From Mycocentrospora acerina (taxonomy: Eukaryota; Ascomycota; Dothideomycetes; Pleosporales), in the NCBI GenBank assembly GCA_022701365.1, contig JAKUHH010000086.1, positions 1 to 30,613 on the forward strand: 30,613 nt of DNA, in the 5' to 3' direction. Shown here one piece after another: positions 1-10,696 of the stretch; positions within the stretch are counted from its first letter, which is position 1; each line of letters begins with the position of its first letter. Below the pieces are notes generated by a model that searched no databases, was not told the DNA's origin, and worked only from the letters and a program-made list of their open reading frames with translations. A program made the position numbers and the translations under genes.

Positions 1-54
1 AAGTGGGGTTATTGCGTAGTATTAATAGCAAGGGCAGGGCGCCTGACCATTACA
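1..54 (+). mobile_element. 3' end of an LTR (solo LTR or element end), cut by the window edge
   Basis: These 54 bases match the last 54 bases of the LTR at 29308-29502 with one difference (position 23, T instead of C). They end in the terminal TTACA that pairs with the TGTAA start of the complete LTRs. The sequence after base 54 is LINE coding sequence and not the core of the miniature element seen at the right end. This is therefore the right end of an element, or a solo LTR, inserted into the LINE. The left part and target duplication lie outside the window. Confidence 0.85.
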
Positions 55-2560
55 ATAGCAGTCCTTTATTTCCTATTTTCTACTATAGTTATATACTATA
101 GTCTGCAATAGACTAAATATAAGAAATATATAGAAGTCTAGTTGCTTATATGCTAAGACCTTTTTATATATCACTTAGCTTTTGTAGGCTATAAAAGGCT
201 TATTATGCTATAGTAATCTTATTTTATATATATTATTTATAAGAGAGCTTTCTATCTAGAAAAAGCCTAACTACGTAACTAAAGAGCTAGAATAGATAGT
301 CTTATTTCTTATTAGTAGAGTCTCTATTTCTTTTTTTCTTTTTTTGCTAGTAAATAAGAGCTCTGTTTTAGAAACTTTAAATTTAATAGCACTTTCTTTT
401 ACTTCTAGAAGCATAGCCTTAGCAGTTTTTTCTAGTATTTCTACTACTTTTCTTGCTGTTGTTGCTGTTACTCTTATTGCAATATTATCTAAATAAGAGA
501 AATTAAAAGTAGCAGGCCTAGGCTTATAAATATCTCTAATATAGATAAGAAATAAGATAGGCAATATAGGAGATTCTTAAGGTATACCTATCTTAATTCT
601 TTCTAGTGCTTATATATTGTTGTTAAATTTTAGTTATAAAAATCTATTACTTAGAAAATACTTAACTTACCTAATAAATGCTAAAGGCAGCCTTAATTTC
701 TTATATATTACTAGTAATTAATTAGTAGTAATGTAGTTAAAGGCTCTTTTAACATCTAGAAATAGCAAGGCTGTTATTTTCTTACTAGCCTAGCTTACCT
801 CTACTTTTAACTATAGTAATAGGCAAGCGTCTAGTGCTACTTTCTACTTTCTACTACCTATTTAAGTAGGCTAAAGGAGATCTTCTATTTCTGCTAAGTA
901 GCTAAGCCTTATAGCTAGCATTTTTTTAAATACTTTGCTTAAGCAGTTTAACAGTAATATAACTCTATAGGACTTAGGTTATAAGTAGTCCTTTTTATTT
1001 ACTTTAAGTAATATAACCCTTATTGCCTGTTGCTAGTATTAAGAGTAATAGCTTATAGTAAATAGAATTTAGTATAGTAACACAAATTCTAGAGTTTGTT
1101 GTTAATAAGCCTTTTAGATAATTGCAAAAGATAGTTTATCTGTGCTAGGAGCCTTTTTTTAAGAGCTAGAAAATATAGTATTATACACCTCTATTTTTTC
1201 TAGTTTCTTAGGCTAGGCCTAGGTTTTGTTTTGCTTATAGTTAGTCTAGTCTAGAGAGGCTGTAGAGCTAGGTAGACTAAAAAACAGTGTAGTACTAAAG
1301 GCAGTACACTGCTTACTAAACTCCTTTGCAACTAGAGTTTCTCCTCCTGCTGTATAATGCAGAGGAAGGACTATTCTAACTGTTCTTTCTTTTGTATAGT
1401 TAAAAGCTTTAAAAATGTCTTTTGCTTGTGCTTTTTACAGGAATAAATTCTAGTACTCTATTTTTGCTATTTTAATGTTTTTTAAATAGCTATTGCATAG
1501 CTTATTTGCTTTTATTTTATTTTTTAAGCTAGGGCGTAAGAGGTAGTGTTGCAAGGCTTTGCTATAGAGTTTCCTCTAATTTGCTAGCTCTTTGCTCTAC
1601 TAAGGCTTTAACCTTACACTTAGCTTTAGCTTAGAGATAGATTTATTAGCTGCTGCTTAAATTATTAAAGTAAATAGCTCTGCTATACTATTAATTTTTC
1701 TAGTTAGACTAGCTAGTATTTCTAGGTCCTTTAGCTGTTGTTCTTATTATAATAAGGCTTCTATTTCTAGAAGCTTTTGTTGTATTTTATTTGTATTAAA
1801 CCTTAAAGCAAGCTCTATATTAAAGATTTTCTAGTCTGCCTTTTTTAAGGCATAAGGTAGGTCTAAAATAAGATTTAAGTACATTATTTATATAGAAATA
1901 GCAGAGTAGCTAATTAGTATGTAGTTAGATCTAGTATCCTTACCCTTCTGCTAATTTTCCTAAAGGCTATTTCTAAAGCTTACACTAAAAGCTAAGTTAA
2001 TTACTAACTTAGCTCTAAGGTTAGACCTATAGAACATTTACTCTTAGTTAGTATTTAGTAGCTAGCAATTATGCTTTTCTAACTACTCTATAAGCTGCTT
2101 AGCCTCTAGATTTAGGTTTTATATAGCAGGGTTCTACTACACATAGTAGCTATTAAAATTGCCTACTAATAAAAAAAGTTGTTATTTTAAATCTAGGCTT
2201 AAGAGCAGCCTTTGCACTATCTTTTAACTATTAGACTGTATTTTAGAATCTGCTGCTAATTCTTTCTTATTATAAAGGTTTAGCAAAAGAAAATTTTCTG
2301 CTAAGCCTATTATTTCTAGAACTGTTAAATCTGCATCTTTACATATATCTAACCTTAAGGTATACTTTAGGCTAGTTTTAGTGTAGACATAGATAGCAGT
2401 CTTAGGCCTTTTAATAGTTTCTAGTAAAACTAAAGTATAGGCAGAGTATTGTAGTAAGAACTACTTCTCCTGCCTATCTAGCTATATGCTAGGTTCTTGC
2501 GCTAGAATTAGGTCTGCTCTTCTAGCAAATGCTATTTCTAAGAGAGATTATTAAGTTTCT
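55..2560 (-). pseudogene. LINE ORF2 relic: endonuclease and reverse transcriptase
   Basis: An apurinic-endonuclease-like motif (A-Q-E-P) reads at 2491-2502. Reverse transcriptase motifs follow: G-I-P-stop-E-S-P at 568-588, where the family has GIPQGSP, then P-I-L-F-L-I-Y, then Y-L-D-N at 484-495, where the catalytic motif is Y-x-D-D. The second catalytic Asp has become Asn (GAT to AAT), and the Gln became a stop, both RIP-type changes. The thumb region after the catalytic motif can be followed to about base 60, ending in two adjacent stops where Trp-Trp is usual. The longest open stretch is 97 codons (271-564). The enzyme cannot be active. Confidence 0.8.
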
Positions 2561-2699
2561 TATTTTTTTCTTATATTATATTAAAAGAACATAATTTCTC
2601 CTTTTCTTTTAGATATAAGAGCATCTAAAATATCTGTGCTAGAATAAGTGTTTTTTTATATACTTATAGTATAGTAACTAGAGGAGTAGTAGTGTTATT

Positions 2700-4360
2700 A
2701 CTATTACTATTACTATTACTATTTCTAGTGTTAGCATTAGCATTAGCAGCTATATTAACACTATAGCTAGTAGTACTAGTTATTATATTTATTTCTGTTA
2801 TTTCTATGTTTTGTATGTTTTTAGATAGCCTATAACTATACTTATAGCTTATTGCTATATACTCTCCTTTACAGTTCCTGTAAATAGGATATTAGTGTTA
2901 GCATAGGCTACCTATTATGCTATAATTTTTATAGCTTATATAATCTTTTATATAGTGCTCTAAGTTGCAGAATTTGCAGCTTATTTCTTTGCAGCTATCT
3001 CTAGTATGCCCTTGCTTATAGTAACTAGAGCAGAGTTTTGCTATGCTAGGTGTCTTATAAGCTACTAGAGAGGCTCTCTCTCTTGCAATAGCTAGTAATT
3101 TTCTAGTAAGTAGTATATTACACTCCTGTTAATTTTTTACTATAAAGATAATAGAAGTATATCTCTTATTAAGAGCAGTACTGCTAAGCTTCTCTAGTTT
3201 TTCTCTAGGCATTAGCTACCTAGGGTTGCCTTATATAGTAACATTATTAAATGTTTCTATTTCTATTTTTAAAAGAGCAAGGTTTAGTAAAAACTTATTA
3301 TGCGCATAAATGTAGTAAGCTACTACTTAGATCTAGCTCTCTAATTTCTAGATTTTTTAGTATTAAAACTAGATACTAGAAATCTAGCTATCTTAATTTT
3401 TAAGTAAAATATAAGTGTTGTAGGTGTCTATTATTATAATAATAATGTTATTATTAGTAGTATAGCTAATTCTAGCTACTACAAGAGCTTTATTTATAAT
3501 AGTAGCTAAAGTAGTGTTTATAGCATCTCTTTACTATAGTACATTTAAGCTATATTAAAAATCTTAGTTTATAAGTAAAATTAGCTCTTTTTACTTTTGC
3601 TGCTCTAGAGCAGCTTGCAGGTGTTATTTTTTTATTTTTTAAGGTTTTTAAGTATTTTTGTTGTTGTTGTTGCTGTTAGTAGCAAAAGCAGAGTCTGCTA
3701 GGCCTGCTACTTAAGCCTATAATTTTGTGTTATTTTTATTGTTATTTGCTGTATTTTTTGTGTTTTTTTAGTGCTAGTTTGTAGTGTTTTTGTATTATTA
3801 TTGCAATTAAATTTAAATAGCTTTTATGTCTCTTATAAGCTTCTAAGTAGCAGCATAGTTGCAGATAAGCCTACTTTCTACTACTGCTTCTGCTTAGGCT
3901 AACAGCTCCTTAGTAGCTACTCTAGTGTTGTTGTCTGCACTAAGAAGTAGTGCATCTTAAAAAGCTTTAATACCTTGTTTAATTAGGTATTCCTACCTCT
4001 CTTTCTGCTTAGCAGTGCTTATCTAGATTAAAAGCCTATTTTAGGCTATCTTTTTTAGTAAGCGTTGCTCTATTGTTTATTTCTTTAAAGCTCTAGGTTC
4101 TTGTTCTTATTCTATATTAATGTTAGAAGCTAGCTTATCTTCCTAGTCTTCTATCTCCTCTTTATCTAAGTAGAGTATAGAATAAGGGTTAACTGTTCTA
4201 GTACTAGGCCTAAGGCTAGGGCTAGGACTAAGACTAGGACTAGCTCTAGCGCTTGTTCTAGGAAATTAAAAATTAGGTAGTTAGGGTCTATTTCTAGTGT
4301 TAGCAGGAGGGCTATTTCTAGCCTCTTGCTGTTCTAGTGTAGTTATAGTCTAAGCGTTAA
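2700..4360 (-). pseudogene. LINE ORF1 (gag-like) relic with decayed zinc knuckles
   Basis: The minus strand carries a broken reading of a gag-like protein. A Ser/Pro-rich N-terminal part lies at about 4190-4270, followed by a charged, helical-looking part with many Lys/Glu. At about 2945-3032 there are CCHC-type knuckles: the first has spacing C-x2-C-x4-H-x4-C, with its second Cys now Tyr (TGC to TAC). A second, C-x2-C-x3-H, follows directly with its last Cys also lost. Such knuckles bind nucleic acid in LINE ORF1 proteins. Stops interrupt the frame throughout, so no product is expected. The limits are approximate because no start or stop codon is preserved. Confidence 0.7.
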
Positions 4361-4365
4361 ATGTT

Positions 4366-5471
4366 GAAAAATCAACGTTGCAAAATTGCAGGATTGCAAC
4401 CTAGCTGCACACTACCGCCCTTAGCCCTAGGGCTCTAGAAATTAGAGGAGAGACTGTCTGATGTGTGTTGAGATGATATCTAATAGAATATTGATGCCGC
4501 AGGCGTCAGAGCAGACGCGCTAAAAAAGGCAAAGTTAGTGTTTTTTAAAATAAGCTTTATATTAAAGTTATAACAAAGTAAAATTTTTAATTTTTTTTAA
4601 AACATTAATTTTAGAGTTAAAATGTTATTTTAACATTTCCTTTCTATTTAGTTATACTATAGTAGTAAAAGATTTACTTATATTAACTAAAAGATATAAA
4701 ATAAAATTTAAATTGCTTAAGTGCTTAAATATTCTTCTTAAGACTTAGAAAACTATATTTATAGTTATTTTAAATACTTTCTTAAGAATACTCCTGAAAG
4801 TAATTATTAAATAAAAAACTTTTTCTTTAGAAGATAAAATAGTAAGGTTGTGTTACAGAATCATCTAGTATCTAGCTTTATTTTTTTTATTAGATTGTAA
4901 TAGCATTTGTTTACTACTTTAGAGAAAGCGTTGTTTTATTAGCTACTATAGACACGAATTGTAATAAGCATGCTGTGTAGGATGAACAGGATAGAGGCCA
5001 TTGTTTAAAAAACTCAAAAAAAGACGCTCAGATTTCAGTTTAGCGATCTTGTGACAGGCGTCTGAATGGATAGCGTTCATTCAAAGGGGATTTGTAAAAC
5101 ACTAAAAGATCTATCTACAATTGTTCAAGCTAGCAGATAAATGTTCTCCTATGCAACAGGAACTCTTTTGCGAAAAATAGTAAAGGTATAGAAAAGTTTT
5201 ACTCTGACACAAGTCCTGGGACAGTAGAGAAGGTAGAGGTATTTAATTATCAGAACGTTTCAAATATGAATATGCAAGCAAACTATGAAAGAATGGTAGT
5301 CTCACGGAAGCAGGTGATGAGATTTCATTGTTAAAAAGCAAAGCTATAACAAGTGATTTGACACAAACCTTATCCTTCATGATTTTAATTATTTTGCGAT
5401 CAAGATATTTTCGTTCTCCTTCCAAAAATCAGTGCAGAAGAAATGAACCAAATTATGCTAGATTGTTTGGA
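4366..5471. other. Spacer: GC-richer island, AT-rich tract, then ordinary spacer
   Basis: No gene is supported here. Bases 4366-4509 are less AT-rich, contain several TGA/TCA triplets and may be the 5' leader of the LINE or a separate insertion. Bases 4510-4793 are extremely AT-rich and again lack TCA, TGA, CCA and TGG, like the LINE; I could not identify the element. From about 4800 the composition relaxes to ordinary intergenic sequence. Bases 5100-5471 are the 3' flank of the minus-strand transporter gene. Short open frames here (60 and 82 codons) look like chance. Confidence 0.6.
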
Positions 5472-7367
5472 TCACTGCACCGTGTTTTCTTCTTCCGGTG
5501 GAGGTGCATGCGTTGGCAGTTTGGTCCAGGGAATCACAGCGGTCCAAAGCATCGCGAATCCAACAATACCGGTTGAAACAGCAAATACAGCTTTTAGTCC
5601 ATGAACATAGGCTTCTATGATTCCAGGAAGCTGTTCAGCTGTGAAGACTTCCCGTAGTCGTGTAGCTCCTGTTGAGATAACCAACGTCGGGTCGACATCT
5701 GGAGCGGAAGAGGGCAGCTTTGCGAGTAATTGGTTGACAAAGGCTGCCTGTCCTGCTGATGTAGTAAAGGCACCCCCTACTGTTTGGAAAACTGAAAATA
5801 CCAGTGTTAGTTGTGATCTGACATGGATCCAATGGATACGATATACGTACAATATACATTGGCTACAACGGCAGCGAGATCTTCTGGACCCACGTTTGCC
5901 TGAGCAATCATCATGCCATTCTGTACGGAGAAAGCGATACCAGAGCCGGCAATGAGCTGGTAACCAATCCACTTGCCTGTTGAGGTTGTGAGATCGAGCG
6001 TGCAGAACAGTCCACAACCGATTGCGCCTATTGCTGCACCAACGAGCATAGTTGCAGCAGCATGTCCGGTTTTGGACACGACCATGCCACCTGCAACACA
6101 GAATATGCCAACTGCAATTACAATAGGCAGATTGTACACTCCAGACATAATGGGACTTGCTCCCCGTACACTCTGAAAGTAAATGGGAAGGTAGTATAGC
6201 AACAGTACGAGGTCGCCCATAAGAAGAAGCTGGTACGGAACCACTGACCAAATGGCGCGTATTTTGAACAAGCGTGGGACCAGCATGGCGTACTCGTCGA
6301 GATAAACTTCCCAAACAGCTAATAATAAGGAAATAACAACGAATGCAACTAGATTTCCGATAACTTTGCCGCTCTTCCAGGGGCTGGATCCTCCAAGACT
6401 GGCGTAATGGAGGCCGAGAATAAAGCAGACGATTGCACCCATAGCGAGTGCTACACCGACGGGATCCATGTGCAGGATCTTCTCTTTCAGAGTGGCCTTG
6501 GGAGGTTTAGCCGCGCTTGGAAGATGGAAGAAGAAAAACACGAGAATTGCAGATAGACCTCCAATAGGTAGGTTGATGTAGAAACACCTGTTGGATCAAC
6601 ACATTTAGTCGTAAGCTTCTTCATGGATAGGAGCTCACTCACCATCGCCAGGTCACACTTTCGGTGAAAACACCACCGATGAGTGGCCCAAGGACAGATG
6701 CGACACCGTAGGTCAAACCAATGTAGCCCAGCAGTACAGGACGAGACTTTGGTGATGCACTAAACGCGACGATACTGGTGCCTCCCACGGACATCCCAGC
6801 ACCGCCTATACCAGCAATGACACGGCCAACAATCAAAGCCTTCGAGGTTGGTGCAACTCCGCAGATCAAACTCCCGACTTCAAAGATCAAGATCGACATG
6901 AGGAAAGTGTATTTGAGATCGAAGTACTTGTAGATTTTGCCCCAAGTGGCCTCTAGGCCACCAAACGTCATGAAGTAGGCCGCGCCATACCAGGTCACGT
7001 CGCCAAGACCGCCGAACTCGTCTGTAATTTTGGGTATCGCTGTTCCAAGGATAGTCTTTGAAAGGTTAGCTGGTCGTCAACAATGAAGTAGCCATTGAAG
7101 ATGGGCGGAAGAGTATGTACTTGCCTGATCGAGAGAAATCAGGAAAACGCCCATAATGGACGCTCCAGCGAGACAAAATAGTCGCATGCCGTGCGGGTAC
7201 AGAGCTTCATCATCGGCTTCACTGTTGTCGCTAGGCTCATCAACAGGATCGATGAGCTCATCGCTCCTATTGGTTGGTGTCAGGCCATTTTTTGGCGTCA
7301 AGGATATGTCGGTCTCGCTCTTGGTGATGCTCTCCGGCGTGGAGAGCTTCTCCTGTAGTGCAGTCAT
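5472..7367 (-). CDS. MFS transporter, 14-helix DHA2-type drug/metabolite exporter
   Basis: The gene has four exons on the minus strand: 7367-7125, 7055-6643, 6587-5851 and 5791-5472, joined in frame to 570 residues. A hydrophilic acidic N-terminus (about 60 residues) precedes many hydrophobic helices. Motifs seen: L-D-Q-T-I-L-G-T-A-I-P spanning the first splice (residues 79-89), G-R-V-I-A-G-I-G-G-A-G, motif C G-x3-G-P-x2-G-G before the second splice, and W-R-W-C-F-Y-I-N-L-P-I-G-G across it. These are typical of proton-driven 14-helix efflux pumps of the plasma membrane. Each junction restores family sequence. The first intron needs a GC donor (CAG|GCAAGT), a known minor class. Beside a PKS-NRPS the likely job is export of, or self-protection against, the product; that is inference from position. 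It diverges from the oxidoreductase gene at 8176. Confidence 0.93.
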
Positions 7368-8175
7368 ATCGCCTCAGGCTCGGCGTGAAAGTCTGCGTCG
7401 ATGAGGCGTTGTCTCAATACAAGATAGTAAAACAGTAGAGAATGTTTGCTATATACACTGGTGCTTAGTCAAATCAGCAATCGATAAGCATTCGAGCAAG
7501 TGGGCTCAATCTGGCGCTTACAAATGCGCGTTCACCTGGTGATGTTGTACTACAATCTGGTTGTACATATTACGGTGAACGGCAGCCTGTCAGGTTTGTG
7601 GAGACAAAGAGAGAACGCAGGAGACACCATGCTGCTTAGAAATGCAAGTCCCGACACTTCGGTCCGCACATTGGTTTTTCCCAAACGAACCCTTGCATTG
7701 GGAATGTGAAATATATGCGGATCTATGCAGAGTGGCGTGGAGGGTATGCAGAAAGGAGGGCAAGGCATGCAGATCCGCCAAAATTTTGGCAGGACGTGCG
7801 ACGACGAGAAGCAAAGTTGTGAAGATTATGATAGCAATCTCACAGTGTTTGAAATGAGCTTGATTGCAATGTTCGAGTCCATTTGCCTGCGCCGTATCGC
7901 TTAGCGTAGGGGATTCGGTGACTTATCTCCATGTTAGTTGGTCCAATTTTCGGTGGTTTCTTGCTGCTGTGATTGGCCACATTATGCGGCGACGCTGTTG
8001 ATACTCCCATTGCTACCCTTGGCGACGCAAAAGTGCTCCTTTTGGAGAGTTTGATCCAGTATGACGGGCCGTTGTCATCCAAGGATATGGTTATTCAAAC
8101 GTTGAAGATGAACCGTTCGCGCATACCACAGAACTTGTTTCCCTTTCAAGACCATAGGAAACTCAAAATTTGACA
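7368..8175. promoter_or_regulatory. Divergent promoter region between the MFS and oxidoreductase genes
   Basis: The two start codons face away from each other across 808 bp, so this region probably holds both promoters. On the minus strand a TATATAG-like sequence lies about 80 bp upstream of the transporter start (near 7450). An inverted repeat with 8-bp arms GCGGATCT/AGATCCGC lies at 7717-7724 and 7771-7778, with TGCAG repeated between the arms. CCGTTCG at 8113-8119, 57 bp before the oxidoreductase start, is also found upstream of the PKS-NRPS (10520-10526). No gene is supported inside; the open frames are short and overlap on both strands. Confidence 0.5.
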
Positions 8176-9497
8176 ATGTCTCTCGCACAACTAAAGCGCA
8201 TATACTGGGCCTTCAACCCTCCAGCTGTTGAGAAGCGTAGTGATGCTCTCAAGTTTGGCATCATAGGAGCTGCTAACTCGGCAGCATGGGCCTTGCTTAT
8301 TCCCGCCAAATTGCATCCCGAAGTGGTTGTTCACGCGATCGCTGCTCGTGACCGGAAGCGAGCTGAGGAGTTTGCCAAGAAAAATGGTATTCCTGTAGTG
8401 TACGATTCCTATCAGGGTGAGTTACCTAATCCCAATCTAGAGTGTGGCGCTGCCATTTCTCTCTCTAAAGTATGCAAAATTCACTAACACTAAATTCACT
8501 AGATCTCCTCGATGACCCAGAAATTGACTGTATTCTTGTACCATTGCCCAATGCGCTCCATTTCGAGTGGGCTGTCAAATCCATCCGCGCTGGCAAACAT
8601 GTCCTTCTGGAGAAACCATCCGTGTCCAATTCGGTTGAAGCTGAGATTCTGTTCAATCTGCCAGAGTTCAATCAACCCAATGCGCCTGTTATCCTAGAGG
8701 CCTTTCACTACCGTTTCCACCCCATCTGGTCCGTGTTCATGTCGTTGGTCAACCCCGCCGACGTGGTGCACGTGAATACGTATTCCATGATCCCGTGGTG
8801 GTTTGTGAACAAGGACCACATTCACTTCAACTACAACCTCGCGGGCGGTACCATGATGGGCATGGGCACATACAACTTTGCGGCGCTGCGCCTCATTTTT
8901 GGAGCAGAGCCCGAGGAATGTCTGAGCGCCGACGTCAAGGCATTCACCGAAGGCGTCCATCATGATTGCGACTACGAGTTCAAGGCCAAGTTTCGCTTCC
9001 CCAACGGCTGCATTGGCGAGGCCTTTAGCACACTACAAGGCCCCACCGTCTGGCATCCTTCCTTTGCGACCGTCACGCATCGGCAGGTCGAGGTTTTTGA
9101 CAAGACACTGCCACCGTCGCAGAAGAAGCTGGTAACGCGCGAGGTGACGATTCACGGCTTCATCCACGCCATCTTCTGGCACCGAGTGGACGTCAAAGAG
9201 TCGTTTGAGCTTCGTGACAGGGACACGGATAAAGTGATCAAGAAATGGACTGAGAAGAGATCGCAGAAGGCACACACTGCTGCAGAGGCCGGCGGAGACC
9301 TTGCCAAGATGGAAAGCGAGACGTATTGGATGTCGTTCCGATACCAGCTCGAGGCTTTTGTGAACCGCGTTAAGGGCCGCGAGACGGCATACTGGGTTGA
9401 TCGCGAGGACTCGGTTCTCCAGATGAAGATGGTTGATATGTCATATGAGAAGAGTGGGCTGGGAGTGAGGCCAACCAGCAAATTTCAGGCAAACTGA
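8176..9497 (+). CDS. Gfo/Idh/MocA-family NAD(P)-dependent oxidoreductase
   Basis: Two exons, 8176-8416 and 8503-9497, encode 411 residues. The 86-bp intron has GTGAGT and TAG ends and a CTAAC branch-like site, and splicing joins Q-D-L-L-D-D-P in frame. The start is the ATG at 8176. The N-terminal Rossmann part shows G-I-I-G-A-A at residues 28-33 for dinucleotide binding. The family's E-K-P motif with the catalytic-type Lys is at 117-119 (K118), followed by the substrate-domain signature F-H-Y-R-F-H-P at 148-154. Length and motifs fit the branch containing dimeric dihydrodiol and xylose dehydrogenases. The family oxidises or reduces hydroxyl/keto groups on sugars and small ring compounds, in the cytosol. 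The substrate cannot be told from sequence. Its place between exporter and synthetase suggests a tailoring step. Confidence 0.9.
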
Positions 9498-10696
9498 GTA
9501 TTTTAAGCAGAGTTATGAAGCACATATTGCAGATACAGATATGAATGATATGAATGTTACATGAATGTTGAATCTACTTGAGAATAGGACTCAATACATG
9601 GGTACATTTAACGTGGAAGAAACACAACGCATCGACACCATTTTTGGCGTTTTTTTTTCACAGAATGTCCAAGCAAAAATTGTTGAAACGAGATTTTTTT
9701 AATTTTTGTTGATATTGAGGGAATTTTGACTGATCTGCGCCGCCACCATCTGTTTGATTGATGTGATATTTACGAATTATCGCTTGTTATGGTGTGATAT
9801 CTGAAGGCATCTCCCCGCCGAACAATAGAATTGACCCAGCAGCATACTTGATGGAGTCTTCAAGTGGCATTGGAAAGTTCAGCTCTATAGCAAATAAATT
9901 AATGTCTTTGAATTTTGAATCTTGAATATTGTATTGCCTATTCCTATCCGATTACTCGCCTGGTTCGTATGCTGTAAGAACCACGTTTGCATGTTGGTAG
10001 CGATCCTGCACGCTTGAAATTTCACCGTCTCCTATACGTTGGAATTTTGGCTAAAAGATACACTCGTGGGGGTAAGCTTCATATCGGCATAAAGATACCA
10101 CGTATCTTCTTCTCTGTCAGTCACCGACAAACAAGCTCGTAAAGCATTCTAAACATCAAAGAACCAATCGGTGCGTAAAATGGTGTATCACTATCTGTTG
10201 ATTGTAAGACTCGTACCATGCGCTTGAAAAGAGACGATTGCAGGAATGCGTGTCGGTGGATTATCCAGTGATAGTGTTGGTGGTTTGCCTCGCCGGAGTG
10301 GAGCAGGATGATGATCAATAAATCGCCGTAGGATTTTCCCACATGAAGATGAAACGTGAACGATGGTATTCCTGATTGTAACGTCGGATATTAACGTCTT
10401 ATCTTGGAGGTGTCTCGGTCGGTAAGATCTATGGCGTTGACTCAATCGCATCAGTGGGGCATTGTAGTTGCGTGCGAGGAGGCTGATCTCGATATGGTGA
10501 ACTGCTTGCCGAACGATTGCCGTTCGTGATAGCTGTGCAAAGTGCTTAATTGTCTATTAATGCCATGTGAAGTGGTTGAATCAATCTCAAGTTCAATCAC
10601 GAATTACAATTTCAGACACTACTCTGATACTCCATTGCTTGTCTCCATGTGAAGACGGCTCCTACCATTTTATTTGTCTCTTCGATACCCGCGAGA
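9498..10696. other. Intergenic region: 3' flank of the oxidoreductase, promoter of the PKS-NRPS
   Basis: About 1.2 kb without a supported gene. AT-rich sequence with short direct ATGAATG/ATGAATGTT repeats follows the oxidoreductase stop, with an AATAAA-like signal near 9894. The rest has mixed composition. Minus-strand open frames of 73 and 86 codons at 10121-10451 show no recognisable motif and overlap each other, so they are treated as chance. The last 200 bases hold the inverted repeat annotated separately and the PKS-NRPS leader. Confidence 0.5.
10510..10526. promoter_or_regulatory. Perfect inverted repeat CGAACG-N5-CGTTCG upstream of the PKS-NRPS
   Basis: Six-base arms pair exactly around ATTGC, 170 bp before the PKS-NRPS start codon. 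CG-containing half-sites in inverted orientation are the usual target shape for dimeric fungal Zn2Cys6 regulators, although this half-site is not the classic CGG. The right half, CCGTTCG, recurs at 8113-8119 in front of the oxidoreductase. A regulatory role is inference. Confidence 0.35.

Larger units (their letters stand above)
55..4365 (-). mobile_element. RIP-degraded Tad1-like non-LTR retrotransposon (LINE), 3' end interrupted by an LTR
   Basis: On the minus strand this region reads as a two-ORF LINE in the usual order: a gag-like ORF1 with CCHC zinc knuckles, then ORF2 with an endonuclease and a reverse transcriptase. Dozens of in-frame stops sit where Trp or Gln codons are expected, as produced by C-to-T changes on both strands. 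The region is very AT-rich (12 G/C in the 60-base line starting at 1741) and dominated by TA, TAG and TTA. Triplets TCA, TGA, CCA and TGG are absent from 61-4360 except one TCA at 171. The element is dead. The reading continues up to base 55, where the LTR begins, so the rest of ORF2 lies beyond the LTR, outside the window. Assignment to Tad1 rather than a related LINE clade is inference. Confidence 0.85.

Noticed and set aside
61..4365. Mitochondrial or otherwise organellar AT-rich DNA
   Set aside because: Clear LINE protein motifs with Trp/Gln-to-stop changes explain the AT richness as RIP of a nuclear transposon.
7500..7860. Small coding genes in the divergent promoter
   Set aside because: Several 70-80 codon frames overlap on both strands with no recognisable features, as expected by chance.
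10121..10451. Small minus-strand genes upstream of the PKS-NRPS
   Set aside because: Short overlapping frames without motifs, in a promoter region; not supported.
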